A DNA stretch of 45,689 nucleotides from Lentilactobacillus parakefiri. Its GTDB lineage: Bacteria; Bacillota; Bacilli; Lactobacillales; Lactobacillaceae. The DNA is taken from the NCBI RefSeq assembly GCF_002157585.1, contig NZ_BDGB01000053.1, positions 1-45,689 on the forward strand, in the 5' to 3' direction. Shown piece by piece: positions 14,414 to 24,233 of this stretch; positions within the stretch are counted from its first letter, which is position 1, and every line of letters begins with the position of its first letter. The notes below the pieces were generated by a model. It saw only the letters and a program-made list of their open reading frames with translations. It was not told the origin of the DNA and made no database searches. Position numbers and translations under genes: made by a program.

Positions 14414-16168
14414 ATGGCTGAGACAATTAATTCGGGGATTGCTGCATTACGAACACTTGAGAGTTGGGGTGTTAATCATATTTATGGTATCCCAGGCGGG
14501 ACCATTAATAATTTGATGTACGCATTAGATGCGGAAAAGGACAAAATCACTTATGTTCACGTTCGTCACGAAGAAGTGGGAGCCCTAGCTGCCGTTGCCG
14601 ACTCGAAATTAACCGGACACATCGGGGTCGCCTTTGGCTCAGCCGGACCTGGCGCCACTCATTTGTACCAAGGGGCTTATGACGCAATGGCCGATAAAGT
14701 ACCTGTTCTTTTGATTGTTGGCCAAAATCCGCAAGCATTGATGAACCAAGACTTCTTCCAGGAATTCGATGAAAATCCATGGTTCAAAGATGCCGGGGTC
14801 TATGCACGAACCGTTATGACGGCTCAAAGCCTGCCCCACATTTTAGATGAAGCCATTCGTCGGGCCTTTGCCCAACACGGTCCAGCCATTGTGACCATTC
14901 CCAATGATCTGGCCAACAAGGAAATCCCAGCAGACGGCTATTACAGTTCCGCTGCCAATTTTGCTAAATCAGAGTTGGGTGCCGGCTCAGATGAACAGGT
15001 TAAACAAGCTTTAGAACTGATCAGCCACGCCAAGAAACCAATTCTGTATGTTGGTCAAGGGACTTATGGTGCTGCCGATGAAGTGATGGCCTTTGCCAAG
15101 AAGTTTCAGATTCCAGTGATTACTACTGCGCTGGGGAAGGAAATCATTCCTTATGACTTTGAATCATTACTTGGTTCAGCTGCCCGAGTTGCTTCAAAAC
15201 CGGCTAATGAAGCCTTGCAGCAGACAGACTTAATGCTCTTTGTTGGGTCCAACTATCCGTTTGCAGAAGCGATGTTCAAACCGGATGTTAAATTTATCCA
15301 AATTGATAATAACCCACAGGTACTTGGCAAGCGTCACAAGACTGATGTGGCCATTCTTGCTGACGCGAAGAAGACCTTACAGAAATTCATCGATTTGGGC
15401 CAAACTGCAGCGCCATCGGACTGGTACGCAGCTAACGTTGATAACGTCACCAATTGGCACGCCTATAACGATCATATGATGAACCGGATAGAAGGCAAGT
15501 TACGTTTCGAACCCGCATTTAAAGAGATTAACCGAATTGCGGAAGATGACGCCATTTTCTCAATTGACGTTGGCGATGTGACTCAAAATGCCGTTCGACT
15601 CCTTAAGACGAATGGGCATCAGCCTTGGATTACTTCTGGACTGTTTGCCACCATAGGTGTCGGCTTACCTGGCTCGATTGCCGCTAAGTTGAGCTACCCT
15701 GATCGTCAAGTGTTCAACCTCACTGGTGATGGTGCTGCAGCGATGGTGATGCAGGATTTGAGTACCCAAGTTGGTTACAAGCTGCCGGTGATTAACGTCG
15801 TCTTCTCAAATGAAGCCCTCGGGTTTATTGAGGATGAGCAAGAAGATGACAGTCATGAGTGGTTTGGCATTAGTCTGCCACAAACTGATTTTGCCAAAGT
15901 TGCCGAGGCTCAGGGAATGACTGGGATTACGGTAACCACCGTTGATCAGATGAAGACGGCGTTTGACAAGGCTTTGAAAATCACCGAGGCGGGCAAACCG
16001 GTTCTCATTGATGTCAAAATCACCAATGAGCGTCCAATTCCGGTTGAAAAGTTAACCCTTGACCCGGATAAGTTCGATCAAAAGACGATTGATGAATTCA
16101 AGAAACGTTACTACGCTGAGGACTTAGTTCCGTTAAGTGAATTTCTGAAACAACATGGTGTTCAGTAA
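14414..16168 (+). CDS. pox: pyruvate oxidase (acetyl-phosphate and H2O2 forming)
   Basis: A 584-aa thiamin-diphosphate and FAD enzyme converting pyruvate, phosphate and O2 to acetyl phosphate, CO2 and H2O2. Domains in order: the pyrimidine-binding domain with the catalytic Glu in HVRHEEVGALAA, a central FAD-binding domain (residues about 190-340), and the PP domain with the NLTGDGAAAM motif ending VVFSN. Length and motifs match lactic acid bacterial POX (about 590-600 aa). GAGGAGG lies 8 nt before the ATG. Single gene with its own promoter and terminator; expected to be induced aerobically and when glucose is low. Confidence 0.93.
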   Translation: MAETINSGIAALRTLESWGVNHIYGIPGGTINNLMYALDAEKDKITYVHVRHEEVGALAAVADSKLTGHIGVAFGSAGPGATHLYQGAYDAMADKVPVLLIVGQNPQALMNQDFFQEFDENPWFKDAGVYARTVMTAQSLPHILDEAIRRAFAQHGPAIVTIPNDLANKEIPADGYYSSAANFAKSELGAGSDEQVKQALELISHAKKPILYVGQGTYGAADEVMAFAKKFQIPVITTALGKEIIPYDFESLLGSAARVASKPANEALQQTDLMLFVGSNYPFAEAMFKPDVKFIQIDNNPQVLGKRHKTDVAILADAKKTLQKFIDLGQTAAPSDWYAANVDNVTNWHAYNDHMMNRIEGKLRFEPAFKEINRIAEDDAIFSIDVGDVTQNAVRLLKTNGHQPWITSGLFATIGVGLPGSIAAKLSYPDRQVFNLTGDGAAAMVMQDLSTQVGYKLPVINVVFSNEALGFIEDEQEDDSHEWFGISLPQTDFAKVAEAQGMTGITVTTVDQMKTAFDKALKITEAGKPVLIDVKITNERPIPVEKLTLDPDKFDQKTIDEFKKRYYAEDLVPLSEFLKQHGVQ

Positions 16169-16183
16169 ACAATCATAAGTAAG

Positions 16184-16236
16184 AGCCTTTGGGCATTCAG
16201 AAGATTAATTTCTCCGGGATGTTCAAAGGCTTTTAT
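16184..16236 (+). terminator. terminator of the pyruvate oxidase gene
   Basis: Stem GCCTTTGGGCATTC pairing (with G-T pairs) to GGATGTTCAAAGGC, followed by TTTTATT. Confidence 0.75.
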
Positions 16237-16313
16237 TAACCGAAAGTGGTTTATTGGTGCAACTTTTTGGAAGATTAACTATAATTAAAATCAAATGAGG
16301 GGGGGTATTACAT

Positions 16314-18150
16314 ATGAGTAAATTTAATCGAATTAAAGCTTTATTTTTAAGCTTACTTGTTATCTTTGTTCTCCGCGGTCCAACGCAATCGGCTCCGGCG
16401 AAAGCGAAGACCAGGCCAACAACCGTCAGCGTCGTGTTAAAGGCCCGTAATCAATCCGCCATGCAAAATTATATTAATGAAACGGTTGATCCGAGTTCGC
16501 CCTTTTACCATAAATATCTCACGCCGGGCGAGGTCAGTGACCAGTATGGTCAACCCACCAGCAAAGTATCGGCTTTCAAAAAATATTTTCAAAAATATCG
16601 CTTGAAAACAGCGGCTTATCCCGGAAATTTTGTTTTAAAGGTTACTGGGAGCCCCAATAATGTTAACAAGGCATTAAAGGTACGGCCTTCGAGCAAAAAT
16701 CTGAAGAACTTTACCGCAAAAACCAGTTTACCAAAATCACTATCGAGTCAGGTCGCAACTGTCGTGGGAATTTACATTCCGGTTTACAAATCAAGTTCGC
16801 CATCCAAGAAAGTGATTCAACCGCAAACCCATATTGAAAAGACCGATCAACCCGTTGATGCCGCTTCGGGCAAGCAGTTTGCCAAGAAGTACGGTCCGTT
16901 AAAATTCGCTGATCATTACGGCTTGGATAAACTGTACCGACAGAATTTAACTGGCCAAGGTCAACGAGTGGGCTTGATCGTTCTGTCAGACTTTCACATG
17001 AGCGACGTTCAGAAATACTTAGCTCAAAATGGCATGAATACTGATACCAGTCGGATTCACAAAATTTATACAACCGAGCAGGCAACAACCAATCAGGATA
17101 GTGTTAGCAATATAATGCCACAAACTGAAGCAACGCTGGATGTCCAACAAGCTGCTTCAGTCGCACCAGATGCCAATATTGATGCGTACATGGGCATTTC
17201 AAAGGATGACGCCACTCAAGCCGACGTTCTCTTCTTAAATGCGTTTTCCCAAGCAATCAGTGACAATCACGACAAGCAGTTATCAACCAGTTTTAACATT
17301 GGCAATGAAATGAACAAGTTAATTGTTCCTGGTTTGAGTGAGACTTCCAAGCAGTACAGTGACGCCTTTAACTTGATATTTGAGCAGGCCGCACTGCAGG
17401 GAATCACGATCTTTAATGCTAGTGGTGACCATGGCCCGTACAACTCACCAAGTAAGAAGCAGAATTTAACGATTCCGACTTCGTCTTACGTTGTGCAGGT
17501 TGGGGGGGACAACATTACCCTATACGCGAATTATTAAAGGCCAAAAGATTGATGTGACAAAAGAACGGGCTTGGGGTGACACGTACTCCACACCGTCCGC
17601 CAAACCCCAGATATTCCAAGGCAGTGGTGGTGGATTTGCCAAATTGAATCCAACTCCGGCTTACCAGATCGGTATTTCAGGGGTCAACACATTTAGAGCA
17701 ATTGATTTGTTGAAGTACGCCGGCAAACGGGGTTATACGTTGAACCCATCGCCAAAAGTGAATACTGGAACCGGATCGGGTCGAAACGTTCCGGATGTTT
17801 CCGCCAACTCCGATGGTCGAACCGGCTACGCAACCTTTATCTCAGTTAACCTGGGCAAAGTTCATCACCAGGCATGGATGGTCGCTGGTGGAACCAGCTA
17901 TGCAACTCCGCAAATGGCAGCCGCCAATGCGGTGATCAATAGTGGTTTGTCTGAGCCAGTTGGTTTTTGGAACCCACAAATTTACCGTTTTGCCGTTGAA
18001 CCTGATACGCCGTTCACCACTTTAAACAGTGCCAAGGATAACAACAACCTTTACTACACTGGTCAACCAGGGAAGCTTTATAATCAGGCAACTGGTTTGG
18101 GAACGGTGAACTTCGAGAAGTTATTTAATAAGTTCAATCGTCAAAGTTAA
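16314..18150 (+). pseudogene. S53 (sedolisin/kumamolisin) serine peptidase, frameshifted at a G7 tract
   Basis: A secreted protease with a signal peptide, a pro-kumamolisin activation domain (TVDPSSPFYHKYLTPGE) and an S53 catalytic domain. Frame 1 holds the catalytic Glu/Asp pair (TEATLDVQQ) and the oxyanion Asp (NASGDHGP), then fails at 17502-17508, a run of seven G. With six G, VQVGG continues as TTLPYTRIIK into the second part, which carries the catalytic Ser (GGTSYATPQ) and the C-terminal calcium-site motif ATGLGTVNF. As it stands the product lacks its nucleophile. The ribosome site is itself a G7 run (16299-16305). A tandem paralogue follows. Confidence 0.88.
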
Positions 18151-18170
18151 GTAGATTGAGGGGAGTTTTG

Positions 18171-20006
18171 ATGATGAAAAAATCGCAGTATTTGATGTTG
18201 AGTTTGATCGGTTTTGCTTCGGTAATGGCAGTCTCTTCGCCATCGTCAGCCAAAACTAAAGTACCCACGACAGTCAGCGTGGTCTTCAATGCTCGTGATC
18301 AAATTGAGATGAATGACTATGTGAACAAAACGGTTGATCCGACATCGCCGTTTTATCACCAATATCTGACGCCGAATCAAGTGGCACAAAAGTATGGACG
18401 GACGGCTTCGGAAATTTCAGACTTTAATCAGTACTTTAGAAAATATCATCTAAAATCGGCGGCCTATCCCGGAAACTTTGTGATGAAAGTTTCTGGTTCA
18501 CAAACCAATTTGGTTAAGGCGTTTAAAGCATTCCGGACCAAATCCAACAGTCGAAAAGCTGTTACAAAGACCAGACTACCGGAAAAATTATCGAGCCAGG
18601 TGGCATCCGTTCTGGGACTCTATATCGACAATAAGAAGTCAACCAAAAAACCAGCCAAACAGTTCGCCAAAATATCAAGCAATTTGGTTGAGGGCGATAA
18701 GCCGGCAGCAACGAATAGCACAACCGAATTCGCGAAAAAGTACGGGACGCAAAAGTTCATTAATCGATATGGTGTGAATAAACTTTACGATAAGGATTTA
18801 CATGGCCAAGGTCAACGAATTGGGGTCATTGTGACTGATGACTTTAACCGAAGTGACGTCGCCCAATATTGGAAATCGATTGGGGTGAGCGCGGATACCG
18901 CCAGAATTCACAAGATATACACAACTGATAAAACCAATGGACCAACCGTTAAAAGTACTGATAATTTGGAGTCTTTGATGGAAGCAACTTTGGACGTTTC
19001 CCAGGCAGGCGCTGTAGCGGATCAGTCGCAGTTGGATGCCTATATCGGTGTAACAAAGGGTGACACAATTCCAGATGTTCAGTACTTAAATGATTTTGCG
19101 CAGGCGGTTTCAGATAATCGTGATAAGCAGTTAACTACCAGTACGTCATTTGGGGATGAGTTAACCGGGTTTGGCCAAGGCGGCCTGAGTGAAACAATTT
19201 CTCAATTTAACGATGCTATCAACTTGGTTTATGAACAAGCGGCTCTGCAAGGAATTTCGATTTTCAATGCGATTGGGGATCATGGTCCCTATGAGGAGAC
19301 CAACTCCCAACAAAACCTGAGCCTACCGACCTCTGAATATGCGGTTCAAGTTGGGGGAACAACCTTGCCCTATCAAAAAATTATGAACGGGGTCGTCGTG
19401 AACGTTTCTAAGGAACGCGCCTGGGGAGACACTTATTCTCAGGGGAGTTTAACGAAGCCGGCCGTATTTGCGGGCGGTGGTGGCGGCTTTTCACGGTTGA
19501 ATCCAACGCCTGCCTTTCAGCAGGGTGTTTCGGGCGTGAATACGTATAATGCGTTCGACGTTTTAAAATATGCCGGTCAAAAAGGTTATTTGATCAATCC
19601 CAATCCCGGTGCAATTTCTGGAACCCACCAAGGGCGAAATGTACCGGATGTTTCTGGAAATGCCGACTTGAATACCGGGTATGCTAATTATGTCTCCTAT
19701 AAGGTTGGCAAACAGCGTCAAGGGATTTGGTTAACCCTAGGGGGCACCAGTATGGTTGCACCACAAATGGCGGGGGCCAGTGCAGTCATCAACAGTGGTT
19801 TGAAGACATCTACAGGTTTTTGGAACCCACAGTTGTACAAGTTTGCCGTTCAGCCAGACACACCGTTCCATGTCTTGGATGATGCCACAATGGCTAATAC
19901 GAATTTATTTTATACCGGCCAGCCCGGAAAGGTTTATAACCAAGCAACTGGCTTAGGGACGGTTGATTTCAACAAACTCTTTAACAAATTTGAAGCTCAG
20001 GAATAA
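18171..20006 (+). CDS. secreted S53 (sedolisin/kumamolisin-like) serine peptidase
   Basis: About 611 aa. Signal peptide (MMKKSQYLMLSLIGFASVMA), pro-domain to about residue 150 with TVDPTSPFYHQYLTP, then the S53 catalytic domain from about 180. Catalytic residues are all present: Glu and Asp in MEATLDVSQ (near 271 and 275), oxyanion Asp in NAIGDHGP (near 370) and Ser in GGTSMVAPQ (near 527), plus the C-terminal calcium region ATGLGTVDF. Sedolisins are acid-active, self-processing endopeptidases, fitting an acidifying bacterium. GAGGGGAG precedes two adjacent ATG codons. It starts 20 nt after the frameshifted paralogue, in one operon. Confidence 0.93.
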   Translation: MMKKSQYLMLSLIGFASVMAVSSPSSAKTKVPTTVSVVFNARDQIEMNDYVNKTVDPTSPFYHQYLTPNQVAQKYGRTASEISDFNQYFRKYHLKSAAYPGNFVMKVSGSQTNLVKAFKAFRTKSNSRKAVTKTRLPEKLSSQVASVLGLYIDNKKSTKKPAKQFAKISSNLVEGDKPAATNSTTEFAKKYGTQKFINRYGVNKLYDKDLHGQGQRIGVIVTDDFNRSDVAQYWKSIGVSADTARIHKIYTTDKTNGPTVKSTDNLESLMEATLDVSQAGAVADQSQLDAYIGVTKGDTIPDVQYLNDFAQAVSDNRDKQLTTSTSFGDELTGFGQGGLSETISQFNDAINLVYEQAALQGISIFNAIGDHGPYEETNSQQNLSLPTSEYAVQVGGTTLPYQKIMNGVVVNVSKERAWGDTYSQGSLTKPAVFAGGGGGFSRLNPTPAFQQGVSGVNTYNAFDVLKYAGQKGYLINPNPGAISGTHQGRNVPDVSGNADLNTGYANYVSYKVGKQRQGIWLTLGGTSMVAPQMAGASAVINSGLKTSTGFWNPQLYKFAVQPDTPFHVLDDATMANTNLFYTGQPGKVYNQATGLGTVDFNKLFNKFEAQE

Positions 20007-20015
20007 GATCTATTC

Positions 20016-20068
20016 CAAAAAAACAGGACTAGTAACACGCAATTTGCATGTTACTAGTCCTGCTTTTG
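20016..20068. terminator. bidirectional terminator between S53 peptidase and lipoprotein genes
   Basis: A perfect 14-bp stem, CAGGACTAGTAACA and TGTTACTAGTCCTG, with A7 on the left and a T-rich tract on the right, between convergent genes. Confidence 0.9.
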
Positions 20069-20097
20069 GTACATAGAGGTGTAAGGTGGCGTTAAGC

Positions 20098-20595
20098 CTA
20101 TTTAATCCGATAGGTTTGAACCCCAATGGTTTGGTTGGTCCCGGATTGCACCCCGTGGATCTTAATTGGCGATTTGGTATCATACAAGTTCCAGGCCATT
20201 GAGCCCTTTGCAGAATGATTTTTCTTGATCGCCACTTTATTTTTGGCTGCCAAGTTTTCATCAGGCAATGGGGCAGCAACCAATTGCTTTTTAGATTGAG
20301 CGGGTTGATAGGCTCGTAAGACAGAGCTGGTAGCCACTGGGGAGATTTTTTGGTTGCTGGTGTTTTTAATGGTATACAAAAGCGCAAAAATCGGCTTTTT
20401 GCCGAATTCATTCCCCGTTTCTCCAGCTGGAATAACTGCCGTTTTAGTGATCTTTACTTGGAAATTTTTAACCTGAAGAAAATTTTTGTGAAAACTTTGG
20501 GCATCCGACGAGCTTTGATGATGACCGACGATGTTACATCCTGATAGTGAGATGGCGATGATACAGGTGAATATAAGCGTTAAAAATTTTTTCAT
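20098..20595 (-). CDS. lipoprotein with DUF5067-like domain
   Basis: A 165-aa lipoprotein: signal peptide MKKFLTLIFTCIIAISLSGC with lipobox LSGC, Cys near residue 20. The mature part has the extracytoplasmic immunoglobulin-like pattern of DUF4352/DUF5067 proteins (FALLYTIKNTSNQKISP). Such proteins are abundant and uncharacterised in lactobacilli. GGAG is 8 nt before the ATG. It is convergent with the S53 peptidase genes. Confidence 0.8.
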   Translation of the reverse strand: MKKFLTLIFTCIIAISLSGCNIVGHHQSSSDAQSFHKNFLQVKNFQVKITKTAVIPAGETGNEFGKKPIFALLYTIKNTSNQKISPVATSSVLRAYQPAQSKKQLVAAPLPDENLAAKNKVAIKKNHSAKGSMAWNLYDTKSPIKIHGVQSGTNQTIGVQTYRIK

Positions 20596-20790
20596 TTTCT
20601 AGGCTCCAATGCTTATGTATTGATTGAAATGATATTTAATTAATAGTTTACATGTTTTTTTCCAAGAATGTAACTCACAATCGGTGAGGGCGTTACTAGG
20701 GTAGAAAAAAGGCAGTGCCTTAATTGGGCTCTGCCAAATGATTTGATTGAATTATTTTTGAATGGGTTTTCCCAAGACAATCCCTGGATA

Positions 20791-21273
20791 TTACTGACTC
20801 GAATTATCCAGTGCCCGCAACTCGGACATAATCTGCATGAGTTTCGCGTGATAAATGTCCGACCTCAAAGCGTCGTTTTGCTGGCTGAACCAGTATTGCT
20901 TGGCAGGTGCAACATCCGTTTCCGGCACTTGATACTTATCGGCAATTTGCTGGAAAGTCGTTGGGTTGTCAGCTGCCTGTTGTAGGCGATAGAGCGGCTC
21001 TTCTTGAATAATTTTGACAACCTGTGGTCGGACTTCTGTCGGCAGCTTGGGCTCAACGACTTTGACAACGGTATTTTTAATGGGTTTATCTAAAATGGTG
21101 TTGGTCTGTCGCTGAGCATCGGTTAACTCATGAACCTGATGGCCGACATACAGAAAGCCACCTAAGACAATGACCAGAATGCTCAACCAAACAATGAGCT
21201 TTGTGTGCTTGGATTTTTTCTGTTCCTGCTTGGACTGTTTTTGCTGCAAGCGTGATGGTGTTTGATTTTGCAT
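20791..21273 (-). CDS. single-pass membrane protein of unknown function
   Basis: A 160-aa protein with a Gln/Lys-rich cytoplasmic N-terminus, one helix (LIVWLSILVIVLGGFLYVG) near residues 27-46, and an extracytoplasmic part of about 110 residues. No domain is recognised. The start is set by GGGGG 8 nt before this ATG; the frame is open further upstream but without a ribosome site. Two TATAAT hexamers (minus strand, near 21320 and 21305) lie just upstream. Confidence 0.7.
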   Translation of the reverse strand: MQNQTPSRLQQKQSKQEQKKSKHTKLIVWLSILVIVLGGFLYVGHQVHELTDAQRQTNTILDKPIKNTVVKVVEPKLPTEVRPQVVKIIQEEPLYRLQQAADNPTTFQQIADKYQVPETDVAPAKQYWFSQQNDALRSDIYHAKLMQIMSELRALDNSSQ

Positions 21274-21606
21274 GTTGTACGCCCCCTGACTATTATACGA
21301 GTCGATTATAACATTTTTGATGATATTTCCATGCGAAAAGCGAGTAGGCATATGAACTTTAATATTCTGTAAACAAAAAAATGGCAAGCAGCTTCGACCT
21401 TCTGAACGCATACGCGCCGATCGTTACTTACTCACCGTGGTTTGGCACCAGAAATGATTATAGCATGGTCGGGTTGGAAGATGCAAGAAAATCCGCGAAA
21501 GGTGTCCACACCATCAAATTCAATTGATTACTGGATTGGGGTATATCCACAGGGCCGGATAATGTATACTCGTTTTTGATATAATTTTTTTGACGCGGGG
21601 GAACAT
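21274..21606. other. intergenic region between divergent genes
   Basis: Holds the start regions of the membrane-protein gene (minus) and the MFS gene (plus). A TATAAT lies at 21580-21585 before the MFS gene, without a convincing -35. No gene, RNA or repeat is seen in the middle part. Confidence 0.5.
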
Positions 21607-22776
21607 ATGAAATCACTTAAAGTTCAAAGCTTTATTCTCATATCAATTGGATTTATCTTAGGGATGAGCGAGTTTATCATTGTTGGGATTATCAATAATT
21701 TGGCTGATTCTTTTCACGTTGGGATTTCCAACGTTGGCTTTCTTGTGACAATGTTTGCAATTTTCTATGCATTAGTGACACCAATTTTGACGATCCTGGT
21801 CGGAGAGCATCGACTTAAGCGGGTAATGCTGTTATTGCTGAGTATTTTTACCATTTCCAATATCATGACAGCGGTGGCCAATTCTTTTCTGATCTTATCG
21901 TTGTCCCGGGTGCTAAATGCGGTGGTTGCGGGAATTACCGTTTCAATTGCGATTACCTTTGCTGCGGTCATTGCACCCCGGGATAAACGAGCCTGGCTGA
22001 TTTCTTGGGTCTTTTCCGGGTATAGTGTCGCCTCGGTTTTTGGCGTGCCGATTGGGACTTGGATTAGTGATCAGATCGGTTGGCGCTGGGCATTTTGGTT
22101 AATTGTACTCATCTCGGTCGTAATCACCGGCATGTTCATGGTGTCCTTGCCGGGGAACTTACGACAGGGAAAAGCGAAGAGCTTGGGTGAACAGTTCAGC
22201 CTTTTCAAAGATCCACGCATCCTATTAGGAATTTGTTTGCCCATCCTTAATTTAGGCGGCGTCTACGTCGTATATACCTATTTACGGCCGATTGTGACGT
22301 CTGGACTTCATTTTCCAACAAGTTTTGTGACGCCATTTCTCTTTGTATTTGGACTGGCGTCCTTATTCAGTAATCAATATAGCGGCAGGCTCGCGAATCG
22401 CGATGGGTTAAAATCCATGGTCACGGTGTTTGTCATTCAAGCCGTAACGATGTTGGCAATTTCGCTATTGTTTGATTTGCCCTGGGCTGCGCTGGCCGCG
22501 TTGATTATCATGGGCCTGACGATGTATCTGTTGAATTCACCGATGCAGATTTTCTACCTTGCCGTAGCAGAAAAGGATTATCCGCAGTCGATGGTCTTGG
22601 CTTCGTCTTTGATTTCAATTTTCAATAACGTGGGAATCGCGGTGGGATCTGCGACCGGTGGAGTCTTATTCAATCACTTGGGTTTAAAGTCTCTTGGGTA
22701 CAGTGGTGCTATCTACACCGTTGTGGCCTTGGTGCTCCTAATCGTTTTGAACCGCGTCCGGAGGCGTTTTGATTAG
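21607..22776 (+). CDS. MFS transporter (drug or sugar efflux type)
   Basis: A 389-aa protein with about 12 membrane helices and a loop around residue 190. The first helix has the GFILGMSEFIIVGIINNLA pattern of the DHA1/arabinose-efflux group, and the loop between helices 4 and 5 has ISWVFSGYSVASVFGVPIG, the motif C-like antiporter region. It likely exports a small molecule with proton exchange; the substrate is unknown. GGGGG is 5 nt before the ATG. It is a single gene ending at a bidirectional terminator shared with the tmRNA. Confidence 0.88.
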   Translation: MKSLKVQSFILISIGFILGMSEFIIVGIINNLADSFHVGISNVGFLVTMFAIFYALVTPILTILVGEHRLKRVMLLLLSIFTISNIMTAVANSFLILSLSRVLNAVVAGITVSIAITFAAVIAPRDKRAWLISWVFSGYSVASVFGVPIGTWISDQIGWRWAFWLIVLISVVITGMFMVSLPGNLRQGKAKSLGEQFSLFKDPRILLGICLPILNLGGVYVVYTYLRPIVTSGLHFPTSFVTPFLFVFGLASLFSNQYSGRLANRDGLKSMVTVFVIQAVTMLAISLLFDLPWAALAALIIMGLTMYLLNSPMQIFYLAVAEKDYPQSMVLASSLISIFNNVGIAVGSATGGVLFNHLGLKSLGYSGAIYTVVALVLLIVLNRVRRRFD

Positions 22777-22856
22777 GTTTCAAAACGGATCGCCATTTTC
22801 ATAATTTTGGCAATTTCTCTATGACTTCCTTTGAGTTACCAAATTGACGTGATCAT

Positions 22857-22910
22857 AAAAAAGGTCAGTTATGACAATGCCTTTGCACACTGTCATGACT
22901 GACCTTTTTG
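22857..22910. terminator. bidirectional terminator between MFS gene and tmRNA
   Basis: A 16-bp stem, AAGGTCAGTTATGACA and TGTCATGACTGACCTT (one G-T pair), with A-rich left and T-rich right flanks; serves the MFS gene on plus and ssrA on minus. Confidence 0.88.
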
Positions 22911-22920
22911 GTATATTTGA

Positions 22921-23284
22921 TGGAGTCGGCGGGAGTTGAACCCGCGTCCGAGCATATCGCCACCTAGATATCTACGTTCATAGATCTATTATTTAAATTT
23001 CACCTACTGAAACGCCATAAATCAAGGCACCCACAGCAGGCTAACCTGATTAGTCTCTTCAGTCCGCTTCAGGTGGGAGCAAACTGCGTGAGCCCACTAA
23101 ATTTAGGACCCAGATCTAACCCATGGGCGAGATTAGGAGGATCTACGTTAAGCGCTTATTAGGCAGCTAAAGCGTAAGAATTGTTATTATTTTTTGCAGT
23201 TATAATAAACTGGGCGGTTTAACGTGGCGCTGCACGAAACGCAATCCAGACTCAACCTATACCCGTCGAATCCATAACGACCCC
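22921..23284 (-). ncRNA. ssrA: transfer-messenger RNA (tmRNA)
   Basis: A 364-nt tmRNA that rescues stalled ribosomes. The 5' end GGGGTCGTTATGGATTCGAC and 3' end with T-arm GTTCAACTC and CGACTCC pair as the acceptor stem; the CCA is not encoded (TCA follows the discriminator A). The tag frame at 23197-23162 reads AKNNNNSYALAA and ends in TAA. The tag is the one found in lactobacilli. It lies downstream of the HAD phosphatase gene on the same strand. Confidence 0.98.
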
Positions 23285-23335
23285 GGTACAAATTACATCA
23301 TATCATAGACCAGGAAAACTGAGAAGGATTTTGAC

Positions 23336-24109
23336 TTAAAGGAGGCCGAAATGTTTCAGACCGTTGACAATTCCGTGATCAGTATTCTTGGTGGTAATGA
23401 ATTCGGCGTATTCTTTGACGTGAGGAAGGCCATTTTCCATCACAACCGGGTGATCGACAAAATCAAGCATGGGGATGTCATTATTCCCGTCGCCAAACGC
23501 ATAGGTTGGAATGCCAGATAGATTGGCGTTGGCAATTAATTCTTGGATGCCTTTTTTCTTGGAACTGCCCTTGTGGACAATGTCCATGCTAAACGGGGTG
23601 TTCCTGAAGAATGTCAGCGTATCGGCGAAGCGGTCAATATACCTTTCATCAGGTCCCTTGGTGTTGATTAGCATCATGATGACTTCTTGATGTTCAATGA
23701 AATCATCCACCCCCAGGTTTGGCATCCGTGAGTTAATGAAGTTATAATTGCCGCGAACAATGTCGTTGATAAAGTTAATTTTGGCACCCTGACTATTCAT
23801 GACAGTGGTTGCTTCATGATTAGATTTGGCAAAGTCAACAAAGGTTTTGACGACTGACTTATCAAGGAGGGCCTTATAAACTGGCTTGCCTTCAAAAATG
23901 ACGTAACTGCCATTGGCGTAAACAACGGTGTCAATCCCAGTCTTTTTCATGGTGTCGGGAATTTCGAACAGATTTCGACCCGTCGAGATCACGGGAAGAA
24001 TATTATTTGCTTTTAATTGGTGCATCGCATCGGCCACCTCGGCATCGACTCTGGTGTGTTCGTTATACAAAGTATGGTCAAGGTCAAAGAATGCAATTCC
24101 TTTATACAT
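23336..24109 (-). CDS. HAD-superfamily phosphatase, Cof type
   Basis: A 257-aa cytosolic HAD hydrolase of the Cof/type IIB class. Motif I is FFDLDHTLYN (nucleophile and acid Asp near residues 8 and 10), motif II VISTGRN, motif III includes KGSSKKKGI, and motif IV YAFGDGNNDIPML. Members dephosphorylate sugar phosphates, FMN or PLP; the specific substrate is unknown. AAGGA is about 11 nt before the ATG. A long open frame upstream has no ribosome site and is not coding. Confidence 0.9.
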   Translation of the reverse strand: MYKGIAFFDLDHTLYNEHTRVDAEVADAMHQLKANNILPVISTGRNLFEIPDTMKKTGIDTVVYANGSYVIFEGKPVYKALLDKSVVKTFVDFAKSNHEATTVMNSQGAKINFINDIVRGNYNFINSRMPNLGVDDFIEHQEVIMMLINTKGPDERYIDRFADTLTFFRNTPFSMDIVHKGSSKKKGIQELIANANLSGIPTYAFGDGNNDIPMLDFVDHPVVMENGLPHVKEYAEFITTKNTDHGIVNGLKHFGLL

Positions 24110-24157
24110 AAGTAAGCCATCCTTTTCATTATCTTTTTTATAATCATATTCTTTTCT

Positions 24158-24187
24158 ATCATAACAATATTGCGTCTTTTCAAGCAA
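24158..24187 (-). promoter_or_regulatory. promoter of the HAD phosphatase gene
   Basis: TTGCTT (24187-24182), an 18-nt spacer and TATGAT (24163-24158) on the minus strand, about 50 nt upstream of the ATG. Confidence 0.6.
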
Positions 24188-24233
24188 GTTCTTCTGATTA
24201 TTGGTAAAATGGGTAATATATGAGGTGAGACGA

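Noticed and set aside
23077-23160. Possible short coding frame inside the tmRNA region
   Set aside because: The sequence is explained completely by tmRNA, including the tag reading frame and pseudoknot domain.
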